A stretch of DNA of 64,000 nt from Mugil cephalus (lineage: Eukaryota > Chordata > Actinopteri > Mugiliformes > Mugilidae). Positions 11,714 through 23,156 of the stretch are shown one piece after another; positions within the stretch are counted from its first letter, which is position 1; every line of letters begins with the position of its first letter. Location: NCBI RefSeq assembly GCF_022458985.1, contig NC_061779.1:15545001-15609000 (forward strand). Direction: 5' to 3'. A program made the position numbers and the translations under genes. Under the pieces are notes generated by a model. The model did no database searches and was not told the DNA's origin. It saw nothing but the letters and a program-made list of their open reading frames with translations.

Positions 11714-12609
11714 CACAACGCCAATTCAGGTTTTTGACGTCGACTGCTCTTGGCAGCCAACAACTACGTGATTAGTGGGGGCTAATTGTCCCACTCCTGG
11801 CCCGCATATGTTTGTGCCCTTCATGTTTACGGGGCCGTCTTACTGCTACAGTTAAGACATTCCCTCTGTGCCATATTGGGACTGTCAGTGACGCTAATGG
11901 CCTCAGGAGAATACAGCCACCCCAAATCAGCAAAGTAGCTTAACAATCCATGAAATGTGGTCTCCCTGCTCGGAGGGGGTCGCGAAAGAGGGTGGTGAGA
12001 AGAAAAACAATTAGCACAGAGATTGAAAGAGCAGTAACAAGTTGACCCTTAATTCCATTCTTCTGCCATATGGTGGCCGCTCTCTGAAACCCCCTTCTGC
12101 CTAATTAGCGACCCACGTACAGTTTAGAGTTAACAGATCTCGCAAAACAGATTGCCTCTCGTCTCTTTCATACGTATGACATAGCGAGTGGCCACCAAAA
12201 AAAAAAAAAATAATATACAAATATGCTCGATATCATCTATACTCAGCATGCACATGGGCGGTACCATGTTTTTAATTTGATGAAACTAACAAAGACACTA
12301 AAGGACACTGATGCCTGGTCTGTCCACAGATCGAATTCTATCATGTCTCTAATCCTTATTAAGTCACTCTTGATCTTAAGAGGCCAACTTAGTATTAAAA
12401 ACAGAAGGTTTTTTGTTGGTCTAAACTGGTGTATAAAAGGATCAGTGACCGCGGGACGTCCACTTCATGGCCGGGTCATTCCACTCAGAGCCTGTGCTGT
12501 CTGAAACTGAAACCGCTTTAGATTTCCCCAGAGCCTCCAATAGTTGCCATTGTCCACGTACATAAAAGTAATACGTGTGTAATTTATTTCATATTGCGCA
12601 GCTTAATCG

Positions 12610-12850
12610 CAATATGCACTCACTTGCCAAAACATTAGGTACACTAGTAAAAAACGAAAGCATTCTAATGCAACGTTCCTGCACTAAATTGTTCATTTTA
12701 TGGAAAACCCAGGTCAGTACATGGAAAATATAGTTTGTGGTGCTGTTAAACTGGACTGATATAAAGACAACAATGTTTCTGTTATTTAGCCTAGGCCTCT
12801 GGCTAAAACGGGGTTGCCAAAATAGCAGAAACGTGTCAGTACAATGCAAT
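12610..12850. repeat. Interspersed repeat remnant, MITE-like
   Basis: The stretch begins cacttgccaaaacattaggt, which I recognise as the edge of a dispersed fish element, and ends in a tacaatgcaatacaattcaa run of the same family. The edges are uncertain and no target-site duplication was resolved. Confidence 0.4.
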
Positions 12851-14329
12851 ACAATTCAATAGTTGTACAAACCACAGCCTCCAAAATGAAAACACACTTC
12901 AATCAACAGTTCTCTCACTTAGTTTAAATAAATGCTGAATAACCTTCATATATATTTGAATACCTTTCTATTCTCTAGTGCACCCAATGCACCCTAACTT
13001 AACGTGTTTTCTTTACTCACCCGTTTAGTATTTCCTGTTGCGTCTGATATTCTTTGTGGCCTGCATCATTATTATTATAATTTAATTTTAATTAACTGTA
13101 TTTCCCTCATGTTTGTATGTTTTTTCTGCTGCATTTATTTGCAGGCCTCCCTGTTTTGTCCTCAGTTAAATGTGATCTGTTACGTTCACTGTTTGACTGG
13201 CGTTGTGTTTTATGAGGCTGTTCTTACAGTTACTGGCTGCAGCTAGTGAATGGACATGTCACAATGGAAATATTAAACCGGGTCACATTAAACAGAAAGG
13301 TCAGATTATATATTATATGAATGTCAGTGTGTTTGCAGTTACGCTGCACTTTGATTTCAGTACATATTTGCACTCTAAACCCATATCTTGGGGCTGAAAT
13401 GCATATTTGCACTGACCTAAGCAGAGCTCAGTATGATAATCTGAGACAAACCAGATTACGTAACACAGGTGTCATTCACATGCGTTTTGTTCTTCATTTT
13501 CTTCTGTGAGTTGACAGGAAATTCACACCTCTTTTAGTAGAAAACTGACTGGTTGGACGTTTCTGGCAATTTCAGTCAAGATTGCTCATAATACATATGC
13601 ATTTTTAATATATATGCCACCTAAGTGAGCATGTAAATGGAGATTTCCATGACCCTGAAAGTTCCTACATCTGTTTGTGTTGAAGTGCTGCTTTCAGGTT
13701 TTGTCTGCCAGGAATAACTGTCGTGTTTCCTTCACTTTCCAGCCCTGCGATTGTCGTGCAGATACAGCTCAATCTTTAGCAGCATGCTGCCATGAGCCAG
13801 CTGGGTGATTATGTATTTAGTGGAAACTTTAATGATGACGAAGCCATGGACTGATTGGAGACACGTCACCGATAAAACCCTGGCTCAGTTGCTTGTCAGA
13901 TCAAATAGATCAGCTGTTCATTACTTTAACCCTTAAATGCACGGGAAATTTTTTTGCAGGAGTAAGGTCGCCGTTACCTTTCTGTGCTGCGTTCGCGCCC
14001 GATGCCTTTTCGCTCTAGTCTGCTGCAGTGCCCAGACCACTGAAGGCATGTGCACTGCAGCAGACACACATGTGCTGGACATTATTTTACTGTCCTTCAG
14101 AGGATGCCCTTGAACGCTAGTTGACAAATCTATGCACCAGTCTAAGCAGCTTTTTGATATAATCTCTTTGAATGTCAGCTATTGTCAAAGAGTGAGATTA
14201 ACTTTTAAAGTGGCTGCCGTTCTCTTTATGCTCAGAGAGTTGCCTTAGAAGAAGAAGAAGGTTGCTAAAGTATACTCTATCTAATGACGTATTTTTGTTT
14301 TTGTATTTCAACCATGGCCTTTCAATACA

Positions 14330-14400
14330 AAATCCTAATCAGAATCAGAATACTGTGTTAATCCTTACAGGAAATTATTTGAAATAATACAAGTTTAAAA
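14330..14400 (-). repeat. Non-LTR retroelement 3' tail fragment
   Basis: Read on the minus strand, aatttcctgtaaggattaac then tattctgattctgattagga matches the common fish 3' tail of the type 'aatttcc..gggattaataaagtattctgattctga'. Only the tail is recognisable. Confidence 0.45.
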
Positions 14401-16558
14401 CATTGGTAAACCAAATGGCATGGAGATTGGACACTACAACAGTTTTTTGTGTGCATCTGAAATATAAAATGAACTATCCCCGGAATGTAAGAAATACTCC
14501 ATCCATTCAGATAATCATATTTCTGCCTGGTAACACCGCACTCAGCACGTCCGCTTGATTCCAAGTGGCTGCAGAGAGCGCTAAACCAAGCTTGCTTTGT
14601 TAAGCTTTGTTATGTTCAGTTCAGCATTTCTTGTGGTCCCTTCCAAGTCAGATGAAGTAGAGGGATTGAGGCGTCAGCACAATGGCCACCAAGGATTGCC
14701 CCGCCTTGCCATCTGCTGCCATTACTGTAATCCACACAATGGGGAAAACCAGTTGTCTCAGTCCACATCGGAGACGTGTCAGCTCAACTCGACAGGTGAC
14801 TTAACATCACAGACAGTTATTATGAAATCCATGTTAATCCTGACACAAAAAATAAAGGGGCAAATTTAAATAAGAAACTCTGATTCTTTGTCAGAGATTC
14901 GAGCGAATGTTCAACTATATAGTCTGTAAAGTTATGGGTGTGATGTTATCTAATCAGACGATTTTGTTCTGTCGTGGCTTGTGATACTTTCATTAAATAC
15001 TAAAAACAAACCCAGTATGCCCCATACCCCTACTGTGTATGACATACTTGTTTAATAATGAAAGTTGGCAATATGATAAAGGTAACACAGTTTAAGAATT
15101 TAAAAGCATTGTTAGTGATCACAACAGGTCACAAAAGAGCAAACAACAAACCACAGTCTTTAAATGTTTTTATTTTTAATGCTTAACACAGTCTGACCAT
15201 TATGGAAGAGTATTAGAGCCACCCATGAAAAACAAAAATAGAGAAAGTAGATTTTTTGTTTTTTTCCATCATGCACTTCGAGTGTTCCCTGGTTGGTCTC
15301 CAGAGGGAGACAGAAACCTTTTTGCTTTTTCATGAAAGTGTGACGACAGAAAATAGAGCTGATCTGAGTTGAGTAAAGGAGTTGGATATGCTGTGTGGGT
15401 GAGATCTGAAGATTGGCTTAGGCAGTGCACTGCACCGGGCCTTGTCACTTCAATATGTTATTTAATGGATTGTGTTTTTTGGCCTTGGTGTTTGCAGGAA
15501 ATTTTACTAACAGCATTTTTTTTTTATCCTTGCTCAATGGAGACCAATGAACAAAATGTTTTCTTTAAAACGTATTATATTGTGAAGATATTGTTAAGTT
15601 GCAGGTGTCTTCACAAACAATCCTCCACTTTTTAGGTTTTAGATCCTGATCAACTCCTCTTGCACTTGTTGATAAGGATGTGTTCACCAAGGTTGTGAAT
15701 TTAGACCAACTCAGCCAGCCAGTAATGCAGTCCCCTCATTTTATTGTGGCATCACAATAAAATGTTTTCAAAATGTCTTTGGTGTCTGAACACCCTTGGA
15801 GCCTTGGTTAGTGGAAGGGTCTCTTAAGTCCGAGTCTTCCAAAGGAATCTTTTGAACAGAATATCGTCAAGGCTCAAGGTAGCTAGTTATTTCTTTCTTT
15901 CTTCCTTCCTAATAGAAGTAATGATCTTCTTTGTTGTTGCTGTCGAGGCACCACCAATCCTTAGAATGGACACTTGTGTACTTTTCTTGAAACAGATCTT
16001 CTCAAATCCTTCTTCATTCAAACAAACATGAACCTTTTCATACTAAATTGATTTATTTTTAGTTTTTCTGTCATTTTCCTGGCCAATATTTGTTAATATG
16101 GCTCTAAATGTGTCTTATTATCTTTCATATAGTTTTGATTATACTGGGACTCTGGCATATTTTTTACTCAGAATAACTGGCAAAAAAACAATAAAACAAA
16201 ACAAATAAAAACCCACCATGATTTTATTACATTTCAGTGCAAAAGTGCAACTACAGCATACTGACAGTGTTCATGTTCATATTAATTCTTCTTGATTTTG
16301 CAACCACTAAATAAAATGTAACATTACGTTACATTGATATATGCAGCATATTCTGAATAAAAAATAAAACAAAAATCATCATTCACAGTCATTACAAAAA
16401 TGAAAAAAGCAAAAGGTAGATTATCATACACATCCCTGAGAAAACAATGTGTAGATACACTTCACTGAAAACTGAAAACCGATTTTGAATTTGAAAGACT
16501 TAACACCATCTTAGAAACACCACACGGCAACTGTGAGCCGTCAACCCAACCGGATTCT

Positions 16559-19500
16559 TCAGATACCTTGGTACTCGTACTTGCAGTGGCCGACAAAAAG
16601 AGGCTCAGCCCGGATGCCACGCCTGAACAGAAAGTGAAGCCCAGGCATCAGTATATAGTGGTCACACATCATGAGTGACAGACAGTATTGTTAAAAGGTC
16701 TGACTAGACTCGGTTAGGTACCTCAGGAGCTGGCATCGGAAGTCTTGCAATCGAGGAAACGCATCTTTCACACTGGTGGTCTGCTTCTCATCACTCCACA
16801 GTCTCTCTGCAGCAGCACTTGCCCTTGGCCTGGAATTTGTGATGCAGAGAGAGGTTGCTTTGAATAACTGACTGTTGCTGTCCTTATTAATTATGATTTA
16901 CAATGTGAGCATTTCAGAGGTCTTTCTAATCTCGTACCAAAGACGTGGACTGAGGTTGGTGGCATCTACGTACTCCCCCCACATGCAGACTTCACCTCCA
17001 ATCACCAGCTTCTTCTGTTCCTCAGTACCTGAGAGGGCATGGGGACAAGATTTGTGTTTAAAACATCACAAGATACAATTCAAGATTGGCTGTAATGTGT
17101 TCACCACCACAAATTCACCACACCACTTCAAGTCAAAACTGAGCAAATCAGCGTTTTCACCCATGTCTCTAAGTGGGATGCTCCACCAGTAGCTCCCATC
17201 ACCAGATAAGAAACATTACTGCATATAACTGAGCTGAGTTATAACAGGTTGTGATATGAGAGGACCATGCACACACCAGAAAAGTTCTGCGGCTGCACTG
17301 TGTAGTAGTTGCGCCAGTCCTGACCATAGGAAATGTGGTTGATGTACCAAGGGGCGGCCAGCAGGACCCTCTTCCCAGCTTGGGTGATCTTACTGAGCTC
17401 CTCCTGATACTTAGCTGGGACACCCTTCCAGATGTGCAGCACTGTGTCCTTAGGAATCTGAGCAGAGTGACAAACACTACCGTGTTGGACTTCTGAGTAT
17501 TTGTACAAGTTAAGTTATTTACTGTGAGAATTAGATATTTCAGAAATAGGTCATGTACTGTATGTAAAGCATCCTTGATGAGCTTTTGTAAAGTCATGGT
17601 TTGCAGAATTTCATTCCCTCAGATTTACTCATCTTGGTGACATAGTACCGCATGATTGAAATGACTGCTAATAGCTAGTCTGGGAAGTCCACATGTGGCT
17701 GAGGAGTGGACCACAATCGGGCCATTGTTAGAGATGAGCAAGAGCATTTTTACAATCTGGGAAAGCACTGAGCTCAGTGTGCACAGAAAGCGATAAGAAC
17801 TGAAAGTTGTTTTTTTTCAAGTTTTCATTCATTCCTTCATAATAGAAATATCAACATGTATGACAACAAGCTACAGTAAGTCCTGAAGTGTATTAATATT
17901 TAAGTCATCTGCACCATCTTAAAGACAAAGCATAACTTGCTAACTACTTCCAATAAACAAAGGGCAATTAAGCCACACAACCGGAAACACTACCAGCTGG
18001 TGTAGCAAGGATCACACTTCCTGAAGCCAACAGAGTAACACCATCGCCATCTGGTGGTAATGCTACAAAGCCCAACGACACAGCAACACAGCAATTGGTT
18101 CAAGTTCAACCGGGCACAGCACACAGTTTTTGTTTTCTAACCCTTGAAGGCGAGGGGCCACACAGTGTAGTAGCGGGCCCAGTTGTGCGTGGGTCCTGGC
18201 AGGTCCAAATACCACGGAGAGGCCAGAATCACCTTGAGCCCTGCTTTGGCCACCCTGCGCACTTCACACAGGTAACAGCCCTCTTTCCACACCTCCACCA
18301 CTGACAGAGAACTGCGCTGCAACACAAGTCCTATAGACTATCAGACTCGTATAGACTAGTTGCGTTATGCGTTAGCGTGGTGCTATCAGACAACACTGTG
18401 GGTTTGTGCAAACCACTAACTCTGCTGAGGGTAAAATGAAACAGTCAAATACAAAATGCATGTGACATTATACATAGTGTGGACTACTAACTAACTAACT
18501 AACAGCTTAGTGTTTAGATGAAGGATGGAAGAGAACTAATTTTCTCCTTAAAACTATTTTAAAAACTTGGTTTCTTTGCCATTTTTTAATCATACATCAA
18601 ACTTTACACAGTCCTCGACATTTCTTTAGATCAGGAGTCTTCAACGTTTTTGAGGCCAAGGATCCCAAACTGATGGAGAGATTAACCCCCTACCTACTAT
18701 ATGTGTTCTATATTAAACTAGTGCTATTTATAAATATACATTATTAATATTATTATTATCATTTTGCATTCAATATTAAGCTATCCCTTATCCCTTTACT
18801 GAAATGTGTTGGATTCATGTTAATGTGTAATTAAAGAAATTTAAATATGTGGGGATAAATTAAAAAAAATATATATGTATGTAAAAATGTCCCATCAACC
18901 AAAGATTCACGACCCCCCTGCAGCACCTCCGCAGACCTCCTAAGGGTCACGGACCCCCTGTTGAAGACCTATGCTTTACATGTCTTTAGAAACTTAAACT
19001 TCACTGGTGTAGCTTGAACACATCTCGTGCTGCAATGAAACAAAAAATGTCAAAATCTCAAAGAGTTCAAATTACGAAAACGTAAATAGGCTTATCTATA
19101 CAAATAAATGTCATGCACTTGCACAGGAACATTTCTAATCATAACCCATGAATTTATGCTTACACACAAAAAGAAAGAAGACATTTCACAGAACATGCTG
19201 TACGTGTTGTCTGTTGGCGTGTACTTACTCTTTCATGGTAGTCAAAAACATCCTGCCACACAATAGACGTCTTGTTGAGAGCCGAAGTGATGTTCACAAT
19301 GCTGGAATTACATTAATACATTAATGTGTTGAGTTATCAATTTCTGAGCCTTTCTTGTTCCTGTTTACGACAACCTACCTCTCCATGTAGAACGCTTCCA
19401 GTTTGGTGAAGTCTACTCCAAATCCCATCTTACGCATGAACGCTTGGATATCGGGGTTGGATCTCCTACGGAAACGAGCAGCGACAGGTTTTTACCTTTG

Positions 19501-22305
19501 TCATTGTGCTGATTGTGTAAGCACATTGTTCAGAGGCTTAAACTTATTTAGTTGAAATATTACTTTGAAAGGTTTTATATAGATTTCTCATCCCCTTATT
19601 TCATTATTGTATCCTATTGTTGTATTGTATTGTATTGTATTGTAATGCATTGTGTTGCTTTCTATTCAAAACAGCAGAACTAGTCATAGTCACTTACAAA
19701 ACAAGAAAATCCAGTTGAGATGATTAATTGTCACATGTCAACCTACCAGCAGGTAAAGTCAACCTCGTCCCCTCCTAAATGGATGTAGGAATCAGGAAAC
19801 AACGAGGTCACTTCCTTGAACAGGGTCGTCATGAACGCGTAGGTGGAAGGCAGTATTGGATTAACGGGACCAAAGGTTCCCGATGGGGTGCCCCCTCGGT
19901 AGCAGGGAGTCAACAGGTCAGGCTTCCCTAAAAGAAACGGTGATGAAAATTTAGTTCCCCATTTAAGATAAGAGAAAGTAATTTATCACATAGTCGGGAA
20001 ATTCTGTCCGTTGAGTGCAGATCCTGCTAATGTACCCATTTTTTTACAGATAAGCAGTGAGTCAAGCTTTGGCAAATATAATATTACCTTTTATAGTCAT
20101 GAATAACTGTAAGTTCTGCAAGTTACTTTTGTTGAACCAAACCTGGCATTCTGCCACATACTTTAAGATCAAAATGCTAAAATGAATTGGGGTGAAATAG
20201 TTTATTGATGAATGCTGGATTTTACCTTTTCCCCACGACTGGGTGTGGCCTGGTGAATCAAACTCAGGAAGGACTCTTATTCCCCGCATCCTGGCGTGTG
20301 AGATCACTCTCCTCACATCTGACTGTGTGTAGATGTGAGTCATCGGATGGAAAGCCCCCTGAACCAGAGCCAGAAGCCAATATCAGGGTGGATGGTACTT
20401 TTCAGACTTTTCCTACCTCATGACTCCACAAGCAGTAGACCTACTAGTTAAAAACTCTGGACACATAACGACCAACTGTATCTCATAAAATGCTGATAAC
20501 ACTAGAAATATTAGGGAAACTATAATAAATCTGCAGAGTCACCATGGATACATATTACGCAAATCATACTCCACAGCTCTGTTCACATACCTTACTGGAA
20601 AGGTCTGGAAAGGTTCTGCTCTGGTATGGGAAGGAAGGGTCATCCACAATGTGCCAGTGAAACACATTGAATTTACTGTAGGCCATTGCATCCTAACGAG
20701 AAACATGTGTAAATACCAGAGAACAAGTATGACCTATGAAACAGAAAGCTGGAGTTTAGTGATCATTACCAGAGTTTTTAAAATGGCCCCCACTGGTAAA
20801 TAGTGACGCGAGGTGTCCAACAAAATCCCTCTGAACTGAAACCGGGGGAAGTCTTCGATCTCAGTCTTATTGACAAAATACTAAAGGAAGAAAAATGTCA
20901 GAAAAAAACAACAACAACAACAAGAACTCATTAATCAAACACCAACTCCAGATGTTCATACAGTAATTACTTCAGAAAGCATCTTGAGTTTGAGCGTTTG
21001 AGAAAAATCTTACTCACTGTGCCATAATCACCCTGATACACCAACTGACTGAAGGATTCCAGGCCTGTGTTTAGTCGGGGGATATATAAAATAATCAGCA
21101 AGCAGCATTTATATGTACACACATCAGAGTGTAACACTGAGAGCAGTTATCAGCTATGTGGCAGAACAAGAAAACCATGTCAAGCTTTCGACACTAGAGT
21201 CAGGTGGCGGTTAACATGCTGCGCTTTTCTTCACATGCGCTTTTCAAAAGCGTTGGGTAACAATCACCTCTAAGAGCCCCCCACACAGTATCTGCCTTCA
21301 GAGATGCCTGTCCAGCAGAGACACTCAGACTGTCTGGAAAACAAACAGCAGAAAGTTAGATAATGCACGAAGCCCTGCCTACTTAAAACACAACATTACT
21401 CACTCTAACCCATGGTTCCCTGTGTGGCTATACTTACATCTCTCAGATGAGTCCTCGTTTGGGTAACTCTCACAGTCACCGTGGTCAACTGAGACTGTGA
21501 CGATAAATGGTTTATCCACACTGAATCGCAGCACACCATCTGCTGCTGGGCATAAAAGTTGAATAGTTACTGAAGTAGCTGGTCGTTTTTCAACATGAAA
21601 ACGTATGAATATTAAATGTATTATTCTACTAGTATTGGTATTTCTGAAAACACAAACACGAAGCTGTGTTACTGTGGTCCATTGTCACTGTGGGCTTTTG
21701 AAGTTGGTGGGCCTATAGGATGGCTGATTGATGAACTGCTGTCTCTACAAAGCCCATTGATCCATTTTAAATGGCAGCATGACAAACAGAGCATTCAAAA
21801 CAAAACCACAGCGAGCGCTTTGCTCTCCATTTATGGGCATTTATAGTACTGACAGATTATCTGCTCCTACGACCACAGTAGAGTCTATGAAGTCAAGTTT
21901 TGACAAGTCAATTGGTACAACTTCCCGTACAAGTATCTGTACAACTATGTCCTGGTCCGACTTAACTACGAATGGTCCTTTTTAGATGTGAAATGTTTTT
22001 GGTTTTTACCGTGACTTGTACTTCACAGTACAAGTGCAGTACTTACAAGGAAAAATAAGAGAAAAGTATCTCTTGAACGCCTCGTCCAGCACAGAGCAGC
22101 CCTCCTGTGTGGCTGACTGTCTTCCGTAGCCGAAGTAGAAAGTCCGGGGATTCAGTGGGTATCGCTCCGTCGAGGAGGTGAAACTTTGCGGCAGTGGCCA
22201 CACTCCCTCCGCCGTGTGCAGGCCAAGTTGGAGGATAATTAATAGTAGCAAATTGTGATTTAGACGAGCGTGTCGCCCAGAACTTACTGTTAAAACGAGC
22301 TCCAT
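16559..22305 (-). CDS. hexa: Beta-hexosaminidase subunit alpha, with two alternative versions of exon 11
   Basis: This lysosomal GH20 enzyme removes terminal N-acetylhexosamine; with the beta subunit it degrades GM2 ganglioside. Exons in transcript order: 22047-22305, 21438-21545, 21268-21333, 21018-21064, 20770-20880, 20591-20692, 20226-20358, 19747-19927, 19379-19465, 19229-19301, then either 18142-18316 (11a) or 17277-17457 (11b), then 16938-17028, 16722-16829, 16559-16622. The product is 536 residues with 11b and 534 with 11a (human 529). Visible parts are a signal peptide ([17 protein letters not shown]), the catalytic pair in HLGGDEVDF (Asp329, Glu330), several NXT/S sites and the active-site loop CMWGEYVD. 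The ends of the two 11th exons share phase, so they are predicted to be mutually exclusive. Exon 11b has the more canonical sequence. The gene is divergent from ARIH1. Confidence 0.94.
17277..17457 (-). other. hexa: hexa exon 11b, alpha-type active-site exon
   Basis: The exon is 181 bp, starts in phase 0 and ends with one spare base. It encodes 60 full codons, beginning [10 protein letters not shown] and including [18 protein letters not shown]. Trp399 and Tyr427 correspond to human alpha Trp392 and Tyr421. The Asn429-His430 pair sits where the alpha subunit has Asn423-Arg424, residues that admit the acidic sugars of GM2. The acceptor is good (tcactctgctcag); the donor (TCTG/gtgtgtgc) is weak. 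It is close to the canonical sequence of vertebrate HEXA and HEXB. Confidence 0.9.
18142..18316 (-). other. hexa: hexa exon 11a, duplicated beta-type active-site exon
   Basis: The exon is 175 bp, phase 0 to 1, the same as 11b, and is open throughout. It encodes 58 full codons, beginning [13 protein letters not shown] and including [18 protein letters not shown]. It is plainly homologous to 11b but diverged. It keeps the Trp (399) and Tyr (425) of the active site and carries Asp-Leu, the pair found in the human beta subunit (Asp452-Leu453). The ISYG motif that usually follows is replaced by PGPT. The acceptor is good (cttgtgttgcag); the donor (AAGG/gttaga) is weak. Because 175 is not a multiple of three, including both copies shifts the frame. 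Confidence 0.85.
18632..18973. mobile_element. hAT-like MITE (non-autonomous DNA transposon)
   Basis: The ends are imperfect inverted repeats: CAGGAGTCTTCAAC at the left and the reverse complement of CATAGGTCTTCAAC at the right. Both ends share an inner 'aggccaaggatccc' / 'gggtccgtgacc' type block. The element is flanked by ctttagat (18624-18631) and ctttacat (18974-18981), an 8-bp target duplication with one mismatch, as expected for hAT transposons. It is about 342 bp, has no coding sequence, and lies in hexa intron 10, upstream of exon 11a. Confidence 0.8.
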
Positions 22306-22366
22306 GCCGGCCACTGTAGTAGCGACGATAGCTTGTTTGTGTGTGTCAGGTGCTAACGAGCAACCA

Positions 22367-22376
22367 GTCACATGAC
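22367..22376. promoter_or_regulatory. CLEAR-like TFEB/MITF E-box upstream of hexa
   Basis: GTCACATGAC lies 62 bp upstream of the hexa ATG, embedded in ccagtcacatgactgg. It differs at one base from the CLEAR consensus GTCACGTGAC, bound by TFEB-family factors that coordinate lysosomal genes. HEXA is an established member of that network in mammals, so the position and gene agree. Confidence 0.6.
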
Positions 22377-22483
22377 TGGGGCCACTTCTTTGTGTCATTT
22401 TTATTTATTTTATGTTTTGTTTTTCATTTATGTAATGGTTATCTGCTAATTATTTCTTTACTGATTCATTTGAATTTGTGTTA

Positions 22484-22556
22484 CTATTATTGTTGTTACT
22501 ATTATTATTATAATAATTATTATTGTTATTATTATTATTGTTGTAGTTATTATAGT
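22484..22556. repeat. (ATT)n-type microsatellite
   Basis: A degenerate run of att/tta/gtt triplets, simple sequence, between hexa and arih1. Confidence 0.8.
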
Positions 22557-23156
22557 AAAATTTGAAGTCAATTGTAGGCTACATGCAGTATGCATCCATT
22601 TTTAGAATTTTTATAGTGTTTAACAAAACTACTACGCCTGAGTTAGGTCAGGCATTTGAAGCAAAAATAAAAGGGGCAATAATTTTTTTTTAATTAGCTT
22701 AGATGCTAACTTGCCTACACGTTTTACAGACTCAAAGCATTTGGCAGTTGGCCTTAATTTTATGAAGGGGAAGTAGTCTGCTTTAGTGACTTGCCGGTAA
22801 CGTTTGGCACAAATTTATTTAACACGTTGGGTTATCATTTGCAACATTTTTAAAACATTTATAAACCTTTGTTGACTGCGTCTTTTACACGTCTGAAACG
22901 TCCAGGTGAAAAGAAAAGTTTTTTGTTATAATATTTTTTATCTTCATGCTCAGTAGTCCGTCTGACGTAAGGCCGTCGTCAGTTGGTGACGCTGAGTCTC
23001 TTTGTTGGCTTAGCAGCGGCGACGTTTTGTTGTTATTTTCGCTGCAGCTGAAAAACAGGCTCGGATAATTTTGGCTTTCGTATTGTTCCGCAATCAGCAT
23101 TTCACACACTCTAGACCTCTCGGTTTGTGTGTCACGGGCTGATAATCACCCTAGGA

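Larger units (their letters stand above)
10762..16558. other. Intergenic gap between nr2e3 and hexa
   Basis: A 5.8 kb gap between two minus-strand genes. It holds two exon-like blocks on the minus strand (11573-11713 and 10989-11119), a block near 11750-12130 rich in homeodomain-type TAATT motifs, an interspersed repeat near 12610-12850, and a retroelement-type tail near 14330-14400. The rightmost few hundred bases are likely HEXA 3'UTR, with a minus-strand AATAAA near 16222. I see no other coding potential. Confidence 0.6.
22306..23156. promoter_or_regulatory. Shared head-to-head promoter region of hexa and arih1
   Basis: The two start codons are 851 bp apart and the genes diverge. The hexa-proximal part carries a CLEAR-like E-box. 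The middle (22440-22700) is A/T-rich with an (ATT)n stretch. The arih1-proximal part (about 22960-23156) is more G/C- and CpG-rich, as expected for the promoter and 5'UTR of a housekeeping gene. Exact transcription starts cannot be read from sequence. Confidence 0.6.
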
